Shown here piece by piece: positions 29,081-39,262 of a stretch of DNA of 64,000 nt; positions within the stretch are counted from its first letter, which is position 1; every line of letters starts with the position of its first letter. This stretch comes from Anaerolentibacter hominis (GTDB taxonomy: Bacteria; Bacillota; Clostridia; Lachnospirales; Lachnospiraceae): NCBI RefSeq assembly GCF_032380675.1, contig NZ_JAWDIX010000001.1:1-64000 (forward strand). The letters run 5' to 3'. Position numbers and translations under genes: made by a program. The notes below the pieces were generated by a model. It was given only the letters and a program-made list of their open reading frames with translations. It was not told the DNA's origin and searched no databases.

Positions 29081-32000
29081 ATGGTAAAAGACAGGATACA
29101 TCCAATCAAGGTCGGAAACAATGTGAGAATGAGCTACTCCAGACAGAAGGAAGTTCTGGAAATGCCCAATTTGATTGAAGTTCAGACCGATTCCTACAAA
29201 TGGTTCCTGGAAGAAGGCCTGAATGAGGTGTTTGATGATATCTCACCGATTGAGGACTATAATGGCCACCTTAGTTTGGAATTCGTTGATTTCGTGTTGT
29301 GCGAGGACGATGTAAAGTATTCCATTGAAGAGTGTAAGGAACGGGATGCAACCTACGCGGCTCCGCTGAAGGTAAAGGTGAGACTGCACAACCGGGAAAC
29401 AGATGAAATCAATGAACACGATATTTTCATGGGCGATTTGCCTTTGATGACGAAAACCGGTACTTTTATTATCAATGGTGCAGAGCGTGTTATCGTCAGC
29501 CAGTTAGTTCGTTCCCCCGGAATATATTACGCAATTGGACATGATAAGATAGGCAAGACATTATATTCCTGTACGGTTATCCCCAACCGTGGCGCATGGC
29601 TGGAATACGAGACGGATTCCAACGATGTATTTTATGTACGTGTGGACAGAAACAGAAAAGTTCCGATTACGGTACTGATCCGTGCTCTTGGAGTGGGTAC
29701 CAATACGGAGATTCTGGAATTATTTGGCGAAGAACCGAAATTAGTTGCCAGCTTTTCCAAAGATGCATCCGAGACCTATCAGGATGGTCTGTTAGAGCTG
29801 TATAAAAAACTGCGTCCAGGTGAGCCGCTTTCTATTGAGAGTGCGGAGAACCTGCTTCACGGTATGTTTTTTGACCCCAGAAGATATGATCTGGCGAAAG
29901 TCGGCCGGTATAAATTTAATAAAAAGCTGATGCTGAAAAACCGGGTTGCCGGGTTTGCACTGTCAGAAGACGTTGTTGATTTCACAACAGGTGAAATCAT
30001 TGCTGAAAAAGGCACGATGATTACGGAGGAGCTGGCGGATACGATCCAGAATGCGGCTGTTCCGGCCATTATTGTAAAAGCGGAAGACAGAGATGTGAAA
30101 GTCCTCTCCAATATGATGGTGGATTTGAACGCCTTTGTGGACGTGGATAAGAAATCTCTGGGAGTGAGCGGACTGGTTTACTATCCGGTTCTGGCTGCTA
30201 TTCTGGAGGAACATCAGGATATAGAAGAGATTAAGGAAGCAATCCGCAAGAATATTCATGAATTGATTCCGAAGCATATTACCAAGGAAGATATCTTTGC
30301 TTCCATTAATTATAACATTCATCTGGAGTACGGCATCGGAAACGATGACGATATCGACCATCTGGGCAACCGTAGAATCCGTTCTGTGGGCGAACTGCTG
30401 CAGAACCAGTACCGCATCGGCCTTTCCAGAATGGAGCGTGTGGTCAGAGAACGTATGACGACTCAGGATATGGAGGGTATTTCTCCCCAGTCACTGATTA
30501 ACATTAAGCCGGTTACGGCAGCGGTAAAGGAGTTCTTCGGAAGTTCCCAGCTGTCCCAGTTCATGGATCAGAATAACCCGCTGGGTGAGCTGACTCACAA
30601 GAGACGTCTTTCCGCATTGGGCCCGGGCGGTCTTTCCAGAGAGAGAGCCGGATTTGAGGTGCGTGATGTTCACTACTCCCATTACGGAAGAATGTGTCCG
30701 ATCGAGACGCCTGAGGGACCGAACATCGGTCTGATTAACTCTCTTGCTTCCTTTGCGAGAATTAATGAATATGGATTTATTGAAGCACCTTACCGTAAGG
30801 TGGATAAGACCGATCCGAAGAATCCGCGGGTTACGGATGAGGTTGTGTATCTGACGGCAGACGAAGAAGATAAATTTGTGGTTGCACAGGCGAATGAGAA
30901 GCTGGATGACAATGGATATTTTGTCAGCAATAATGTATCCGGCCGTTACCGCGAGGAAACCAGTGAGTTCCAGAAGAACAAGATTGACCTGATGGACGTT
31001 TCTCCGCGAATGGTATTCTCTGTAGCTACAGCGATGATTCCTTTCCTGGAAAATGATGATGCGAACCGTGCGCTGATGGGTTCCAACATGCAGCGTCAGG
31101 CCGTGCCGCTTCTGATCACGGAGGCTCCGATTGTAGGAACCGGTATGGAAGCCAAGGCTGCACTGGATTCCGGTAACTGTGTAGTAGCACAGGCGGACGG
31201 TGTGGTAGAGCGTTCCGCGGCGAATGAAATTATGATCCGCCAGGATGACGGACAGATGGTGACTTACCGTCTGGAGAAGTTTGCCAGAAGCAACCAGGGA
31301 ACCAGCATGAACCAGAGGCCGATCGTCCGCAGAGGCGACCGCGTCAGCAGGGGAACTATTATTGCCGACGGACCATCCACGTGCGCAGGCGAAATCGCCC
31401 TGGGTAAGAACCCGCTGATCGGATTCATGACATGGGAAGGCTATAACTACGAGGATGCTGTATTATTAAGCGAAAGACTGGTGCAGGAAGATGTTTATAC
31501 TTCCGTGCACATTAATGAATATGAAGCGGAAGCCAGAGATACTAAGCTGGGCTCCGAGGAAATCACCAGAGATGTTCCGGGTGTCGGTGAGGATGCCTTA
31601 AAGAACCTGGATGAGAGAGGTATTATCCGTATCGGTGCCGAAGTGCGCGCCGGGGATATTCTGGTGGGCAAGGTAACGCCTAAGGGTGAGACGGAGCTGA
31701 CAGCAGAAGAGAGATTGCTGCGTGCTATTTTCGGCGAGAAGGCCAGAGAAGTCAGAGACACTTCCCTGCGTGTTCCTCACGGAGAATTCGGTATCATTGT
31801 AGATGCCAAAGTATTTACCAGAGAAAACGGAGATGAGCTTCCTCCGGGAGTGAATCAGACCGTGCGCATTTATATTGCCCAGAAGAGAAAGATCCAGGTA
31901 GGCGATAAAATGGCGGGACGTCATGGTAACAAGGGTGTTGTTTCCCGTGTGCTTCCTGTGGAAGATATGCCATTCCTTCCCAACGGCAGACCGCTGGATA

Positions 32001-32938
32001 TCGTTCTGAATCCGTTAGGCGTGCCCTCTCGTATGAATATCGGGCAGGTTCTGGAGATTCATCTGAGTCTGGCTGCCAAGGTACTTGGCTTTAATGTGGC
32101 AACACCGGTATTTGACGGTGCGAACGAGTACGATATTATGGATACTCTGGAACTGGCGAACGATTATGTCAACTCGTCTTTGGAAGAGTTTGAAGAGAAA
32201 TATAAAGATATCCTGGACCCTGAGATTATGAAATTCCTGCTGGAGAACCAGGATTACAGGAAGCAGTGGTCAGGCGTACCGATTAACAAAGATGGCAAGG
32301 TGCACTTGAGAGACGGCCGTACAGGAGAATACTTCGACAGCCCGGTTACCGTTGGTTTCATGCATTATCTGAAACTCCACCACCTGGTAGACGATAAGAT
32401 TCATGCCCGTTCTACCGGACCTTACTCCCTAGTAACACAGCAGCCTCTGGGCGGTAAAGCTCAGTTCGGCGGCCAGCGTTTCGGTGAGATGGAGGTTTGG
32501 GCTCTGGAAGCATACGGCGCGGCATACACCCTGCAGGAGATCCTGACTGTGAAGTCGGATGATGTGGTGGGACGTGTGAAGACCTATGAAGCGATCATCA
32601 AGGGTGAGAACATCTCCAAACCGGGTATTCCGGAATCCTTCAAGGTACTGTTAAAAGAGCTGCAGTCCCTGGCGCTGGATGTGACGGTTCTGGATGAAAA
32701 TGGAAATGAAGTCGTAATGACGGAAAATATTGACTATGGTGAAGATGATTTCTCACCGCTGATGGGTGAAGAGAAATTTAAATCTGACCATGAATCCTTC
32801 GAAAATGCCGGATTCCGCGAGAGCAGTGTGGATGAGTTAAATTCCGACGATATCTTCAGCACATTTGAGGCGGAAGAGGAAGAAGACGCGGAGCTGGATG
32901 ATAACTTTGCAGACGTCGAAAGTTTCGGCGAGGAATAA
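29081..32938 (+). CDS. rpoB: RNA polymerase beta subunit
   Basis: This protein has about 1,285 residues. I chose ATG 29081 (MVKDRIHPIKVGNNVRMSYS) because AAGGGGTG lies 8 bases upstream and the residues match the usual clostridial N-terminus; the ATG at 29045 is unsupported. The rifampicin region (SSQLSQFMDQNNPL, THKRRLSALGPGG) is intact, with the common sensitive residues (D, H and S at the usual sites). GDKMAGRHGNKGV and QQPLGGKAQFGGQRFGEME are also present. The acidic C-terminal tail (EEEEDAELDDNFADVES) is typical of Firmicutes. Confidence 0.97.
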   Translation: MVKDRIHPIKVGNNVRMSYSRQKEVLEMPNLIEVQTDSYKWFLEEGLNEVFDDISPIEDYNGHLSLEFVDFVLCEDDVKYSIEECKERDATYAAPLKVKVRLHNRETDEINEHDIFMGDLPLMTKTGTFIINGAERVIVSQLVRSPGIYYAIGHDKIGKTLYSCTVIPNRGAWLEYETDSNDVFYVRVDRNRKVPITVLIRALGVGTNTEILELFGEEPKLVASFSKDASETYQDGLLELYKKLRPGEPLSIESAENLLHGMFFDPRRYDLAKVGRYKFNKKLMLKNRVAGFALSEDVVDFTTGEIIAEKGTMITEELADTIQNAAVPAIIVKAEDRDVKVLSNMMVDLNAFVDVDKKSLGVSGLVYYPVLAAILEEHQDIEEIKEAIRKNIHELIPKHITKEDIFASINYNIHLEYGIGNDDDIDHLGNRRIRSVGELLQNQYRIGLSRMERVVRERMTTQDMEGISPQSLINIKPVTAAVKEFFGSSQLSQFMDQNNPLGELTHKRRLSALGPGGLSRERAGFEVRDVHYSHYGRMCPIETPEGPNIGLINSLASFARINEYGFIEAPYRKVDKTDPKNPRVTDEVVYLTADEEDKFVVAQANEKLDDNGYFVSNNVSGRYREETSEFQKNKIDLMDVSPRMVFSVATAMIPFLENDDANRALMGSNMQRQAVPLLITEAPIVGTGMEAKAALDSGNCVVAQADGVVERSAANEIMIRQDDGQMVTYRLEKFARSNQGTSMNQRPIVRRGDRVSRGTIIADGPSTCAGEIALGKNPLIGFMTWEGYNYEDAVLLSERLVQEDVYTSVHINEYEAEARDTKLGSEEITRDVPGVGEDALKNLDERGIIRIGAEVRAGDILVGKVTPKGETELTAEERLLRAIFGEKAREVRDTSLRVPHGEFGIIVDAKVFTRENGDELPPGVNQTVRIYIAQKRKIQVGDKMAGRHGNKGVVSRVLPVEDMPFLPNGRPLDIVLNPLGVPSRMNIGQVLEIHLSLAAKVLGFNVATPVFDGANEYDIMDTLELANDYVNSSLEEFEEKYKDILDPEIMKFLLENQDYRKQWSGVPINKDGKVHLRDGRTGEYFDSPVTVGFMHYLKLHHLVDDKIHARSTGPYSLVTQQPLGGKAQFGGQRFGEMEVWALEAYGAAYTLQEILTVKSDDVVGRVKTYEAIIKGENISKPGIPESFKVLLKELQSLALDVTVLDENGNEVVMTENIDYGEDDFSPLMGEEKFKSDHESFENAGFRESSVDELNSDDIFSTFEAEEEEDAELDDNFADVESFGEE

Positions 32939-32954
32939 GAAGGGAGAGCGTTCA

Positions 32955-35900
32955 ATGCAGGAAACAAGTAATGTAAATCAGGAATTGACCTATGACGCAA
33001 TCAAAATTGGACTTGCTTCACCGGAAAAAATAAGAGAGTGGTCCAGAGGGGAAGTAAAAAAACCTGAGACCATTAACTATAGAACCCTGAAACCTGAGAA
33101 GGACGGACTTTTCTGTGAGAAAATATTCGGGCCGAGCAAAGACTGGGAATGTCACTGCGGCAAGTATAAGAAGATCCGTTATAAAGGTGTGGTTTGTGAC
33201 CGCTGCGGTGTTGAAGTAACCAAGGCGAGCGTGCGCCGTGAGAGAATGGGCCATATTGAGCTGGCTGCTCCGGTGTCGCATATCTGGTACTTCAAGGGAA
33301 TCCCCAGCCGTATGGGACTGATCCTGGATCTGTCCCCGAGAACTCTGGAGAAAGTATTGTATTTTGCTTCTTATATCGTACTTGATCCGGGCGATACCAA
33401 CCTTCAGTATAAGCAGGTGCTGTCCGAGAAGGATTTCCGGGATGCTTATGATGAGTTCGGTGATACCTTCCGTGTCGGCATGGGCGCTGAGGCGATTCAG
33501 GAGCTTTTGTGCGCGATTGATCTGGAGAGGGAATCTCTGGAATTAAAGACGGGTCTTAAGGATTCTACGGGACAGAAACGTGCCCGGATTATCAAGAGAC
33601 TGGAAGTTGTGGAGGCATTCCGCGAGTCCGGGAACAGACCGGAATGGATGATCTTGAGTGTTATCCCGGTTATTCCGCCGGATCTGCGTCCGATGGTACA
33701 GCTGGACGGCGGACGTTTTGCCACGTCTGATATGAATGATCTGTACCGTCGTATTATTAATAGAAACAACCGTTTGAAACGGCTTCTGGAGCTGGGTGCT
33801 CCGGATATTATTGTCAGAAATGAGAAGAGAATGCTTCAGGAAGCGGTAGACGCCCTGATTGACAACGGCAGAAGAGGCCGTCCGGTAACCGGGCCAGGTA
33901 ACCGTGCATTGAAATCTCTCTCTGATATGTTAAAGGGTAAACAGGGCCGTTTCCGTCAGAACCTGCTGGGCAAGCGTGTGGATTACTCCGGACGTTCCGT
34001 TATCGTTGTAGGTCCTGAGCTTAAGATTTATCAGTGCGGACTGCCGAAAGAGATGGCGATCGAGCTGTTTAAACCTTTTGTTATGAAAGAGCTGGTATCT
34101 CAGGGTACCGCTCACAATATAAAATCAGCGAAGAAGATGGTAGAACGGCTTCAGCCGGAAGTGTGGGATGTGCTGGAAGAAGTAATCCGCGAGCATCCGG
34201 TTATGTTAAACCGTGCTCCTACACTGCACAGGCTGGGTATCCAGGCCTTTGAGCCGATCCTGGTTGAGGGTAAGGCGATCAAGCTGCATCCGCTGGTATG
34301 TACGGCGTTCAATGCCGATTTCGATGGCGACCAGATGGCCGTGCATCTTCCGCTGTCTGTGGAAGCACAGGCGGAATGCCGATTCCTTCTGCTGTCTCCG
34401 AATAACTTGCTGAAACCTTCCGACGGCGGTCCGGTGGCGGTTCCGTCTCAGGATATGGTTCTGGGTATTTATTATCTGACGCTGATGAAGCCGGGTGATA
34501 AAGGAGAAGGCCACTTCTATAAGAATATAAATGAAGCGATTCTGGCCTATGAGAATGGGTTTATTACTCTTCATGCACAGATTAAAGTCAGAAGAGAAGG
34601 CGTGAACGCAGAGGGACAGAGAGAATCCAGAATTATTGAGTCTACTCTGGGACGTTTCCTGTTCAATGAGATCATCAGTCAGGATCTGGGCTTTGTAGAC
34701 AGAAGCAATCCGGATAATTATCTGAAGCTGGAGATTGACTTCCATGTTGGCAAGAAACAGTTAAAGCAGATTCTGGAAAAATGTATCAATACCCATGGTG
34801 CGACCAAGACCGCGGAGACTCTGGATGCGATTAAATCACTGGGTTACAAGTATTCTACTCGTGCGGCGATGACAGTATCCATTTCCGACATGACCGTTCC
34901 GGATGAGAAAAAACAGATTCTTTCCGATGCGGAGGATACGGTTGAGCTGATCTCCAAGAACTTCCGCCGCGGCCTTATGACCGAGGAGGAGCGTTATAAA
35001 GCAGTAATAGAGACCTGGAAGGAAGCCGATGACAAGATTACAGAGGCGCTGCTGACAGGACTTGATAAATACAATAATATTTACATGATGGCAGATTCCG
35101 GAGCCCGTGGTTCCGATAAGCAGATCAAGCAGCTGGCGGGTATGCGTGGATTGATGGCGGATACATCAGGCCGTACGATCGAACTGCCGATCAAGTCCAA
35201 CTTCCGTGAGGGGCTGGACGTACTGGAATACTTTATTTCCGCCCACGGCGCCAGAAAAGGTTTGTCCGATACAGCGCTGCGTACAGCCGATTCCGGATAT
35301 CTGACCAGACGTCTGGTGGATGTATCGCAGGATCTGATCATCCGTGAAGTGGACTGCTGTGAGGGCAAGGACGAGATTCCGGGGATGGTTATCAAAGCGT
35401 TCACGGATGGGCGTGAGGTGATTGAAAGTCTGGAAGAGCGTATTACAGGACGTTATGCGTGTGAGACCCTTTGCGATGCCGACGGCGAGATTATAGTCAA
35501 AGCGAACCATATGATTACTCCGAAACGGGCTGCCAGAATTGTGGCAACCGGTGTGACCACCGTTAAGATCCGTACCATCCTTACCTGCAGATCCCACATC
35601 GGTATCTGTGCGAAATGCTATGGGGCCAATATGGCAACCGGCGAGGCAGTTCAGGTGGGCGAGGCAGTAGGAATTATCGCGGCTCAGTCGATTGGTGAAC
35701 CCGGTACACAGCTTACCATGCGTACGTTCCACACCGGCGGTGTGGCCGGTGACGATATCACACAGGGTCTTCCCCGTGTCGAGGAGCTGTTTGAGGCCAG
35801 AAAGCCGAAAGGACTTGCGATCATATCTGAGTTTGCGGGAACCATAACCATAAATGACACGAAGAAAAAACGTGAAGTAATTGTTAATAATAATGAAACA

Positions 35901-36578
35901 GGAGAGTCCAAGACTTATCTGATTCCTTATGGTTCCAGAATTAAAGTGACCGACGGACAGATCATTGAGGCCGGTGACGAGCTGACAGAAGGTAGTGTCA
36001 ATCCTCATGATATCTTAAAGATCAAGGGTGTGCGTGCCGTACAGGATTACATGATCCAGGAGGTTCAGAGAGTTTACCGCCTTCAGGGTGTTGAGATTAA
36101 TGATAAGCATATCGAGGTTATCGTACGTCAGATGTTAAAGAAGATCCGTGTGGAGAATAATGGAGATTCCGAATTCCTTCCGGGGACCCTGGTGGATTCA
36201 CTGGAGTTTGAGGATGTGAATGAAGAACTGGAGGCCAAGGGGCTGGAGCAGGCGGACGGCAAACAGGTGATGCTGGGTATCACAAAGGCATCTCTTGCTA
36301 CGAATTCCTTCCTGTCGGCGGCGTCCTTCCAGGAGACTACAAAGGTTCTGACAGAGGCGGCGATAAAAGGTAAAGTAGACCCGCTGATCGGGCTGAAAGA
36401 AAATGTAATTATTGGTAAATTGATTCCGGCCGGTACCGGTATGAAACGTTATCGGAATGTAAAACTGGACAGTGACATCAATGATTCTTATAACCTTGTT
36501 CATGATGAGGGTCTTAATCTGGATGAAGAGCCGGATGAGATTACAGAAGCTCTGGACTTTGTATTTGAAGAAAAATAG
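32955..36578 (+). CDS. rpoC: RNA polymerase beta' subunit
   Basis: This protein has about 1,207 residues. It starts at ATG 32955 (MQETSNVNQELTYDAIKIGL) after AAGGGAGAG; longer in-frame starts lie inside rpoB. The N-terminal zinc site (CHCGKYKKIRYKGVVCDRCG), the catalytic NADFDGDQMAVH, the bridge/trigger region (GARGS, then QSIGEPGTQLTMRTFHTGG) and the second zinc site (CRSHIGICAKCYG) are all present. The gene follows rpoB by 16 bases and is closed by a terminator. Confidence 0.97.
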   Translation: MQETSNVNQELTYDAIKIGLASPEKIREWSRGEVKKPETINYRTLKPEKDGLFCEKIFGPSKDWECHCGKYKKIRYKGVVCDRCGVEVTKASVRRERMGHIELAAPVSHIWYFKGIPSRMGLILDLSPRTLEKVLYFASYIVLDPGDTNLQYKQVLSEKDFRDAYDEFGDTFRVGMGAEAIQELLCAIDLERESLELKTGLKDSTGQKRARIIKRLEVVEAFRESGNRPEWMILSVIPVIPPDLRPMVQLDGGRFATSDMNDLYRRIINRNNRLKRLLELGAPDIIVRNEKRMLQEAVDALIDNGRRGRPVTGPGNRALKSLSDMLKGKQGRFRQNLLGKRVDYSGRSVIVVGPELKIYQCGLPKEMAIELFKPFVMKELVSQGTAHNIKSAKKMVERLQPEVWDVLEEVIREHPVMLNRAPTLHRLGIQAFEPILVEGKAIKLHPLVCTAFNADFDGDQMAVHLPLSVEAQAECRFLLLSPNNLLKPSDGGPVAVPSQDMVLGIYYLTLMKPGDKGEGHFYKNINEAILAYENGFITLHAQIKVRREGVNAEGQRESRIIESTLGRFLFNEIISQDLGFVDRSNPDNYLKLEIDFHVGKKQLKQILEKCINTHGATKTAETLDAIKSLGYKYSTRAAMTVSISDMTVPDEKKQILSDAEDTVELISKNFRRGLMTEEERYKAVIETWKEADDKITEALLTGLDKYNNIYMMADSGARGSDKQIKQLAGMRGLMADTSGRTIELPIKSNFREGLDVLEYFISAHGARKGLSDTALRTADSGYLTRRLVDVSQDLIIREVDCCEGKDEIPGMVIKAFTDGREVIESLEERITGRYACETLCDADGEIIVKANHMITPKRAARIVATGVTTVKIRTILTCRSHIGICAKCYGANMATGEAVQVGEAVGIIAAQSIGEPGTQLTMRTFHTGGVAGDDITQGLPRVEELFEARKPKGLAIISEFAGTITINDTKKKREVIVNNNETGESKTYLIPYGSRIKVTDGQIIEAGDELTEGSVNPHDILKIKGVRAVQDYMIQEVQRVYRLQGVEINDKHIEVIVRQMLKKIRVENNGDSEFLPGTLVDSLEFEDVNEELEAKGLEQADGKQVMLGITKASLATNSFLSAASFQETTKVLTEAAIKGKVDPLIGLKENVIIGKLIPAGTGMKRYRNVKLDSDINDSYNLVHDEGLNLDEEPDEITEALDFVFEEK

Positions 36579-36590
36579 CAGTAAATATGC

Positions 36591-36623
36591 GGGATTCGGT
36601 CCGAATGGACCGGGTCCCTTTTT
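36591..36623 (+). terminator. Intrinsic terminator after rpoC
   Basis: GGGATTCGGTCC (36591-36602) pairs with GGACCGGGTCCC (36607-36618, including G-T pairs) around GAAT and is followed by TTTTT. Confidence 0.85.
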
Positions 36624-36768
36624 GCATTTTGGGATACATTAATAGAAACAGCAGGACGATAAAATGGGCTAAAATTGTCTCTTAATATAAAAAAGTACCA
36701 AATTTATTATCTGAATTGGAGAGGAAATAAAATTAGTTTTTACATATTGAATAACTTTTATAAAAATG

Positions 36769-36797
36769 TTGAAAAAAATTTGTCGATTTGTTATAAT
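36769..36797 (+). promoter_or_regulatory. Promoter of the liv-type transporter operon
   Basis: TTGAAA (36769-36774) and TATAAT (36792-36797) are 17 bases apart in AT-rich DNA. The binding-protein gene starts about 140 bases downstream, leaving a leader in which I see no known regulatory motif. Confidence 0.75.
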
Positions 36798-36934
36798 AAG
36801 GATTGTCAAGTTAAGAACGGGTTATGAATCATCTAAGGTTTAAGAAAATTAAGTTCTGCAGCCCCATATTTATCTTTGCGGAGCTTGAGGATGACTCGGA
36901 GGATTTGGCGAAACTTAATTCAGGAGGAGAGACT

Positions 36935-38173
36935 ATGAAAACAAAGTTTACAAAACTTGTAGGATTGCTGCTGGTTTTAACCCTGGTATGCAGTTCTCTT
37001 GTTGGCTGCGGCAAGAAGGATGACGGCGCTGCTGACGACAACAAAGGTGATACTAACAATGAAGCTCAGACACCTGCCGGTGATGACAAAGAAGCTGATA
37101 ACGGCGGTGAAGCAGCAGACAACCTGAAAATTGCATTGGTTGGACCTATGACAGGTGACAACGCTCAGTACGGCAAACAGTTCGAGCGTGGTGTAAAAGA
37201 ATACCTGGAAGTATACAATGCAAAGGGCGGCACACAGGTAACTGTGGATATCTTCGATGATAAGAACGATGCAAAAGAAGCAGTAAGTATTGCGAATAAG
37301 ATCCTTTCCGACGGTGGCTACATGGCTATTATCGGGCCGTTCAGTTCTACATGTGCTCTGGCTATGGCAGAGGTTACTGATGAAGAGAAGTTAATCACAA
37401 TTTCTCCTTCTTGTTCACATGTTGACTATGTTAAATTGTATGACTATACATTCCGTCTTTCCCATGTTAACGCATTGGAAGGTGAATGTGCAGCTCAGTA
37501 CATAAAAGATACATGGGGCAGCACCAAAGTTGCCGGTATCTACACCAACAATGACTGGGGCATCGGCGTTGACGAGGCTTATGTTGCAAAATGTAAAGAA
37601 CTGGGAATGGAAGTTGTTGCCAATGAGTCCTTTATCCAGGGCCAGACAAAAGACTTCTCCGCAGCTCTTACCAAATTAAAACAGGCCGGAGCAGAAGCTG
37701 TTTATTACATGGGTCAGTATACAGAAGCAGGCGGACTGCTGAAACAGATCAAGGATATGGGTATGGATATTCATACTATCATCACTACTTCTTCTTATAA
37801 GATTGAGACTCTTCAGCTGGCAGGCGACGCAGCAAAGGATGTTGTATTCCTGAATGGTTTCTTTGAAGATCCGGATGATAAAGAATTCCAGGATTTCAAA
37901 CAGTTGCTGAAAGACAAATATGATGTAGCTGTAGATAACTTCGTACTGCGTGCTTATGATGCAGCCGACTGGTTAATGCAGGCTTATGACAAGTGTAAAT
38001 CTACTGATCCTGACACCTTAAAACAGGCTTTATGTGATGTTGGTGCAGCTGGATTTGAAGGTATCGGCGGCGACTTTACTCTGAACGAAGAGCGTAATGT
38101 AATCCGTGAATTCTATCAGTTCCAGTGGAATGGTAAATCTGGCGATGAGCTTGGTTTCGAGATCATGCAGTAA
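36935..38173 (+). CDS. livK: Branched-chain amino-acid-type ABC transporter, substrate-binding lipoprotein
   Basis: This 412-residue protein was started at ATG 36935 after AGGAGGAG; the earlier in-frame ATG 36824 would bury the signal peptide. A lipoprotein signal (LVLTLVCSSLVGC, cysteine anchor at about 25) is followed by an acidic Asp/Asn/Gly linker. A type-1 periplasmic-binding fold follows (KIALVGPMTGDNAQYG, IGPFSSTCALAMAEV, then ITISPSCSHVDYV). Family members bind Leu/Ile/Val or other small amides and amino acids, so the substrate is not certain. It is followed by two permeases and two ATPases. Confidence 0.92.
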   Translation: MKTKFTKLVGLLLVLTLVCSSLVGCGKKDDGAADDNKGDTNNEAQTPAGDDKEADNGGEAADNLKIALVGPMTGDNAQYGKQFERGVKEYLEVYNAKGGTQVTVDIFDDKNDAKEAVSIANKILSDGGYMAIIGPFSSTCALAMAEVTDEEKLITISPSCSHVDYVKLYDYTFRLSHVNALEGECAAQYIKDTWGSTKVAGIYTNNDWGIGVDEAYVAKCKELGMEVVANESFIQGQTKDFSAALTKLKQAGAEAVYYMGQYTEAGGLLKQIKDMGMDIHTIITTSSYKIETLQLAGDAAKDVVFLNGFFEDPDDKEFQDFKQLLKDKYDVAVDNFVLRAYDAADWLMQAYDKCKSTDPDTLKQALCDVGAAGFEGIGGDFTLNEERNVIREFYQFQWNGKSGDELGFEIMQ

Positions 38174-38234
38174 TTACATCAAATTAAATATTAAAATGAC
38201 GAAATAAGTTTTTTCAAAATCCTCAAGAAGTCTT

Positions 38235-38262
38235 TTCTGCGACCTGGAAACAGGTCGCAGAA
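38235..38262 (+). other. Stable intergenic hairpin between livK and livH
   Basis: TTCTGCGACCTG (38235-38246) and CAGGTCGCAGAA (38251-38262) form a perfect 12-bp stem with a GAAA tetraloop and no T-run after it. A second structure (CTGCCT near 38294 with AGGCAG near 38331, enclosing CCGG pairs) lies before livH. Such hairpins often stabilise binding-protein mRNA relative to the permease genes; that is inference here. Confidence 0.65.
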
Positions 38263-38375
38263 CAATTATATAGGGAGCAATGAGGGGGGAAAGCTGCCTC
38301 CGGTTGCGGATGCGTGATCCGGAAATCGAAGGCAGGACAAGATGGAAAAACGAATAGAGGAAAGCAGGTGAAAGG

Positions 38376-39251
38376 GTGTTTCTACAGCAGGTTATTAATG
38401 GATTGACAATCGGAAGCTCTTACGCGCTCGTAGCGGTTGGTTATTCCATGGTTTTCGGCGTGTTGAGGCTGACGAACTTCGCCCATATGTCCGTATTCAT
38501 GCTGGGTGGATACATAGCGGCTGTTGCTTTGCAGGGAGGTCTGGGCCTTCCGCTGGCAGTTATATTGTCTATCGCGGGCTGTGGTATCTTCGGCGTACTG
38601 GTTGACCGGTGTGCGCTGATGCCGATGAGAAAAAGAGGGGCTGCCAGAATATCTTATATGATTTGTACGATCGGTATTTCTACCTTTCTGCAGAACCTGA
38701 TTATGATTGTTTTCGGTTCAGAGGCTATCCCATTCAAGGAGGTCTTTACGAGAGGACAGTTTACAATCGGCAATGCGGTTGTCAGTTATCTTCAGATCTT
38801 TACTATGGCATTGACACTGCTCCTGATGGCGGGGATGTCACTTCTGGTTTACAAAACGAAGATGGGTTCTTCTATGAGAGCAATCTCTCAGAATGAGGTT
38901 GCTGCGAAATTGATGGGCGTAAATACAGACCGTGTTATTACCTTTACATTCTTCCTGGGCAGCGCGCTTGCGGCTGTGGCAGGTATCATGTTCGGTATGT
39001 ACTACTACAGTGTTGACCTCCAGATGGGCTTTACAGTTGGTATGAAGACATTTGCTTCTGCTGTACTGGGCGGTATCGGAAGTCTTCCGGGCGCGGTTGT
39101 GGGCGGTTTCTCCATTGGTGTAATGGAAGCCCTGTTCGCCGGATATGTCAGCTCCGGTTTCAAGGATGCTGTTGGTTTTATTGTCTTAATTATTGTTCTT
39201 ATTATTAAACCTTCCGGTTTGATGGGACAAAAGAACGTGAGCAAGGTATAG
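38376..39251 (+). CDS. livH: Branched-chain amino-acid-type ABC transporter permease LivH
   Basis: This 291-residue, multi-span permease starts at GTG 38376 after AGGTGAAAGG. It has the LivH-type start (QQVINGLTIGSSYALVAVGY, then GVLRLTNFAHMSVFMLGGY), a central SMRAISQNEVAAKLMGVN cytoplasmic loop and the GGIGSLPGAVVGG motif near the C-terminus. It forms the membrane channel together with LivM. Confidence 0.93.
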   Translation: MFLQQVINGLTIGSSYALVAVGYSMVFGVLRLTNFAHMSVFMLGGYIAAVALQGGLGLPLAVILSIAGCGIFGVLVDRCALMPMRKRGAARISYMICTIGISTFLQNLIMIVFGSEAIPFKEVFTRGQFTIGNAVVSYLQIFTMALTLLLMAGMSLLVYKTKMGSSMRAISQNEVAAKLMGVNTDRVITFTFFLGSALAAVAGIMFGMYYYSVDLQMGFTVGMKTFASAVLGGIGSLPGAVVGGFSIGVMEALFAGYVSSGFKDAVGFIVLIIVLIIKPSGLMGQKNVSKV

Positions 39252-39262
39252 GAGGAGAAGAA

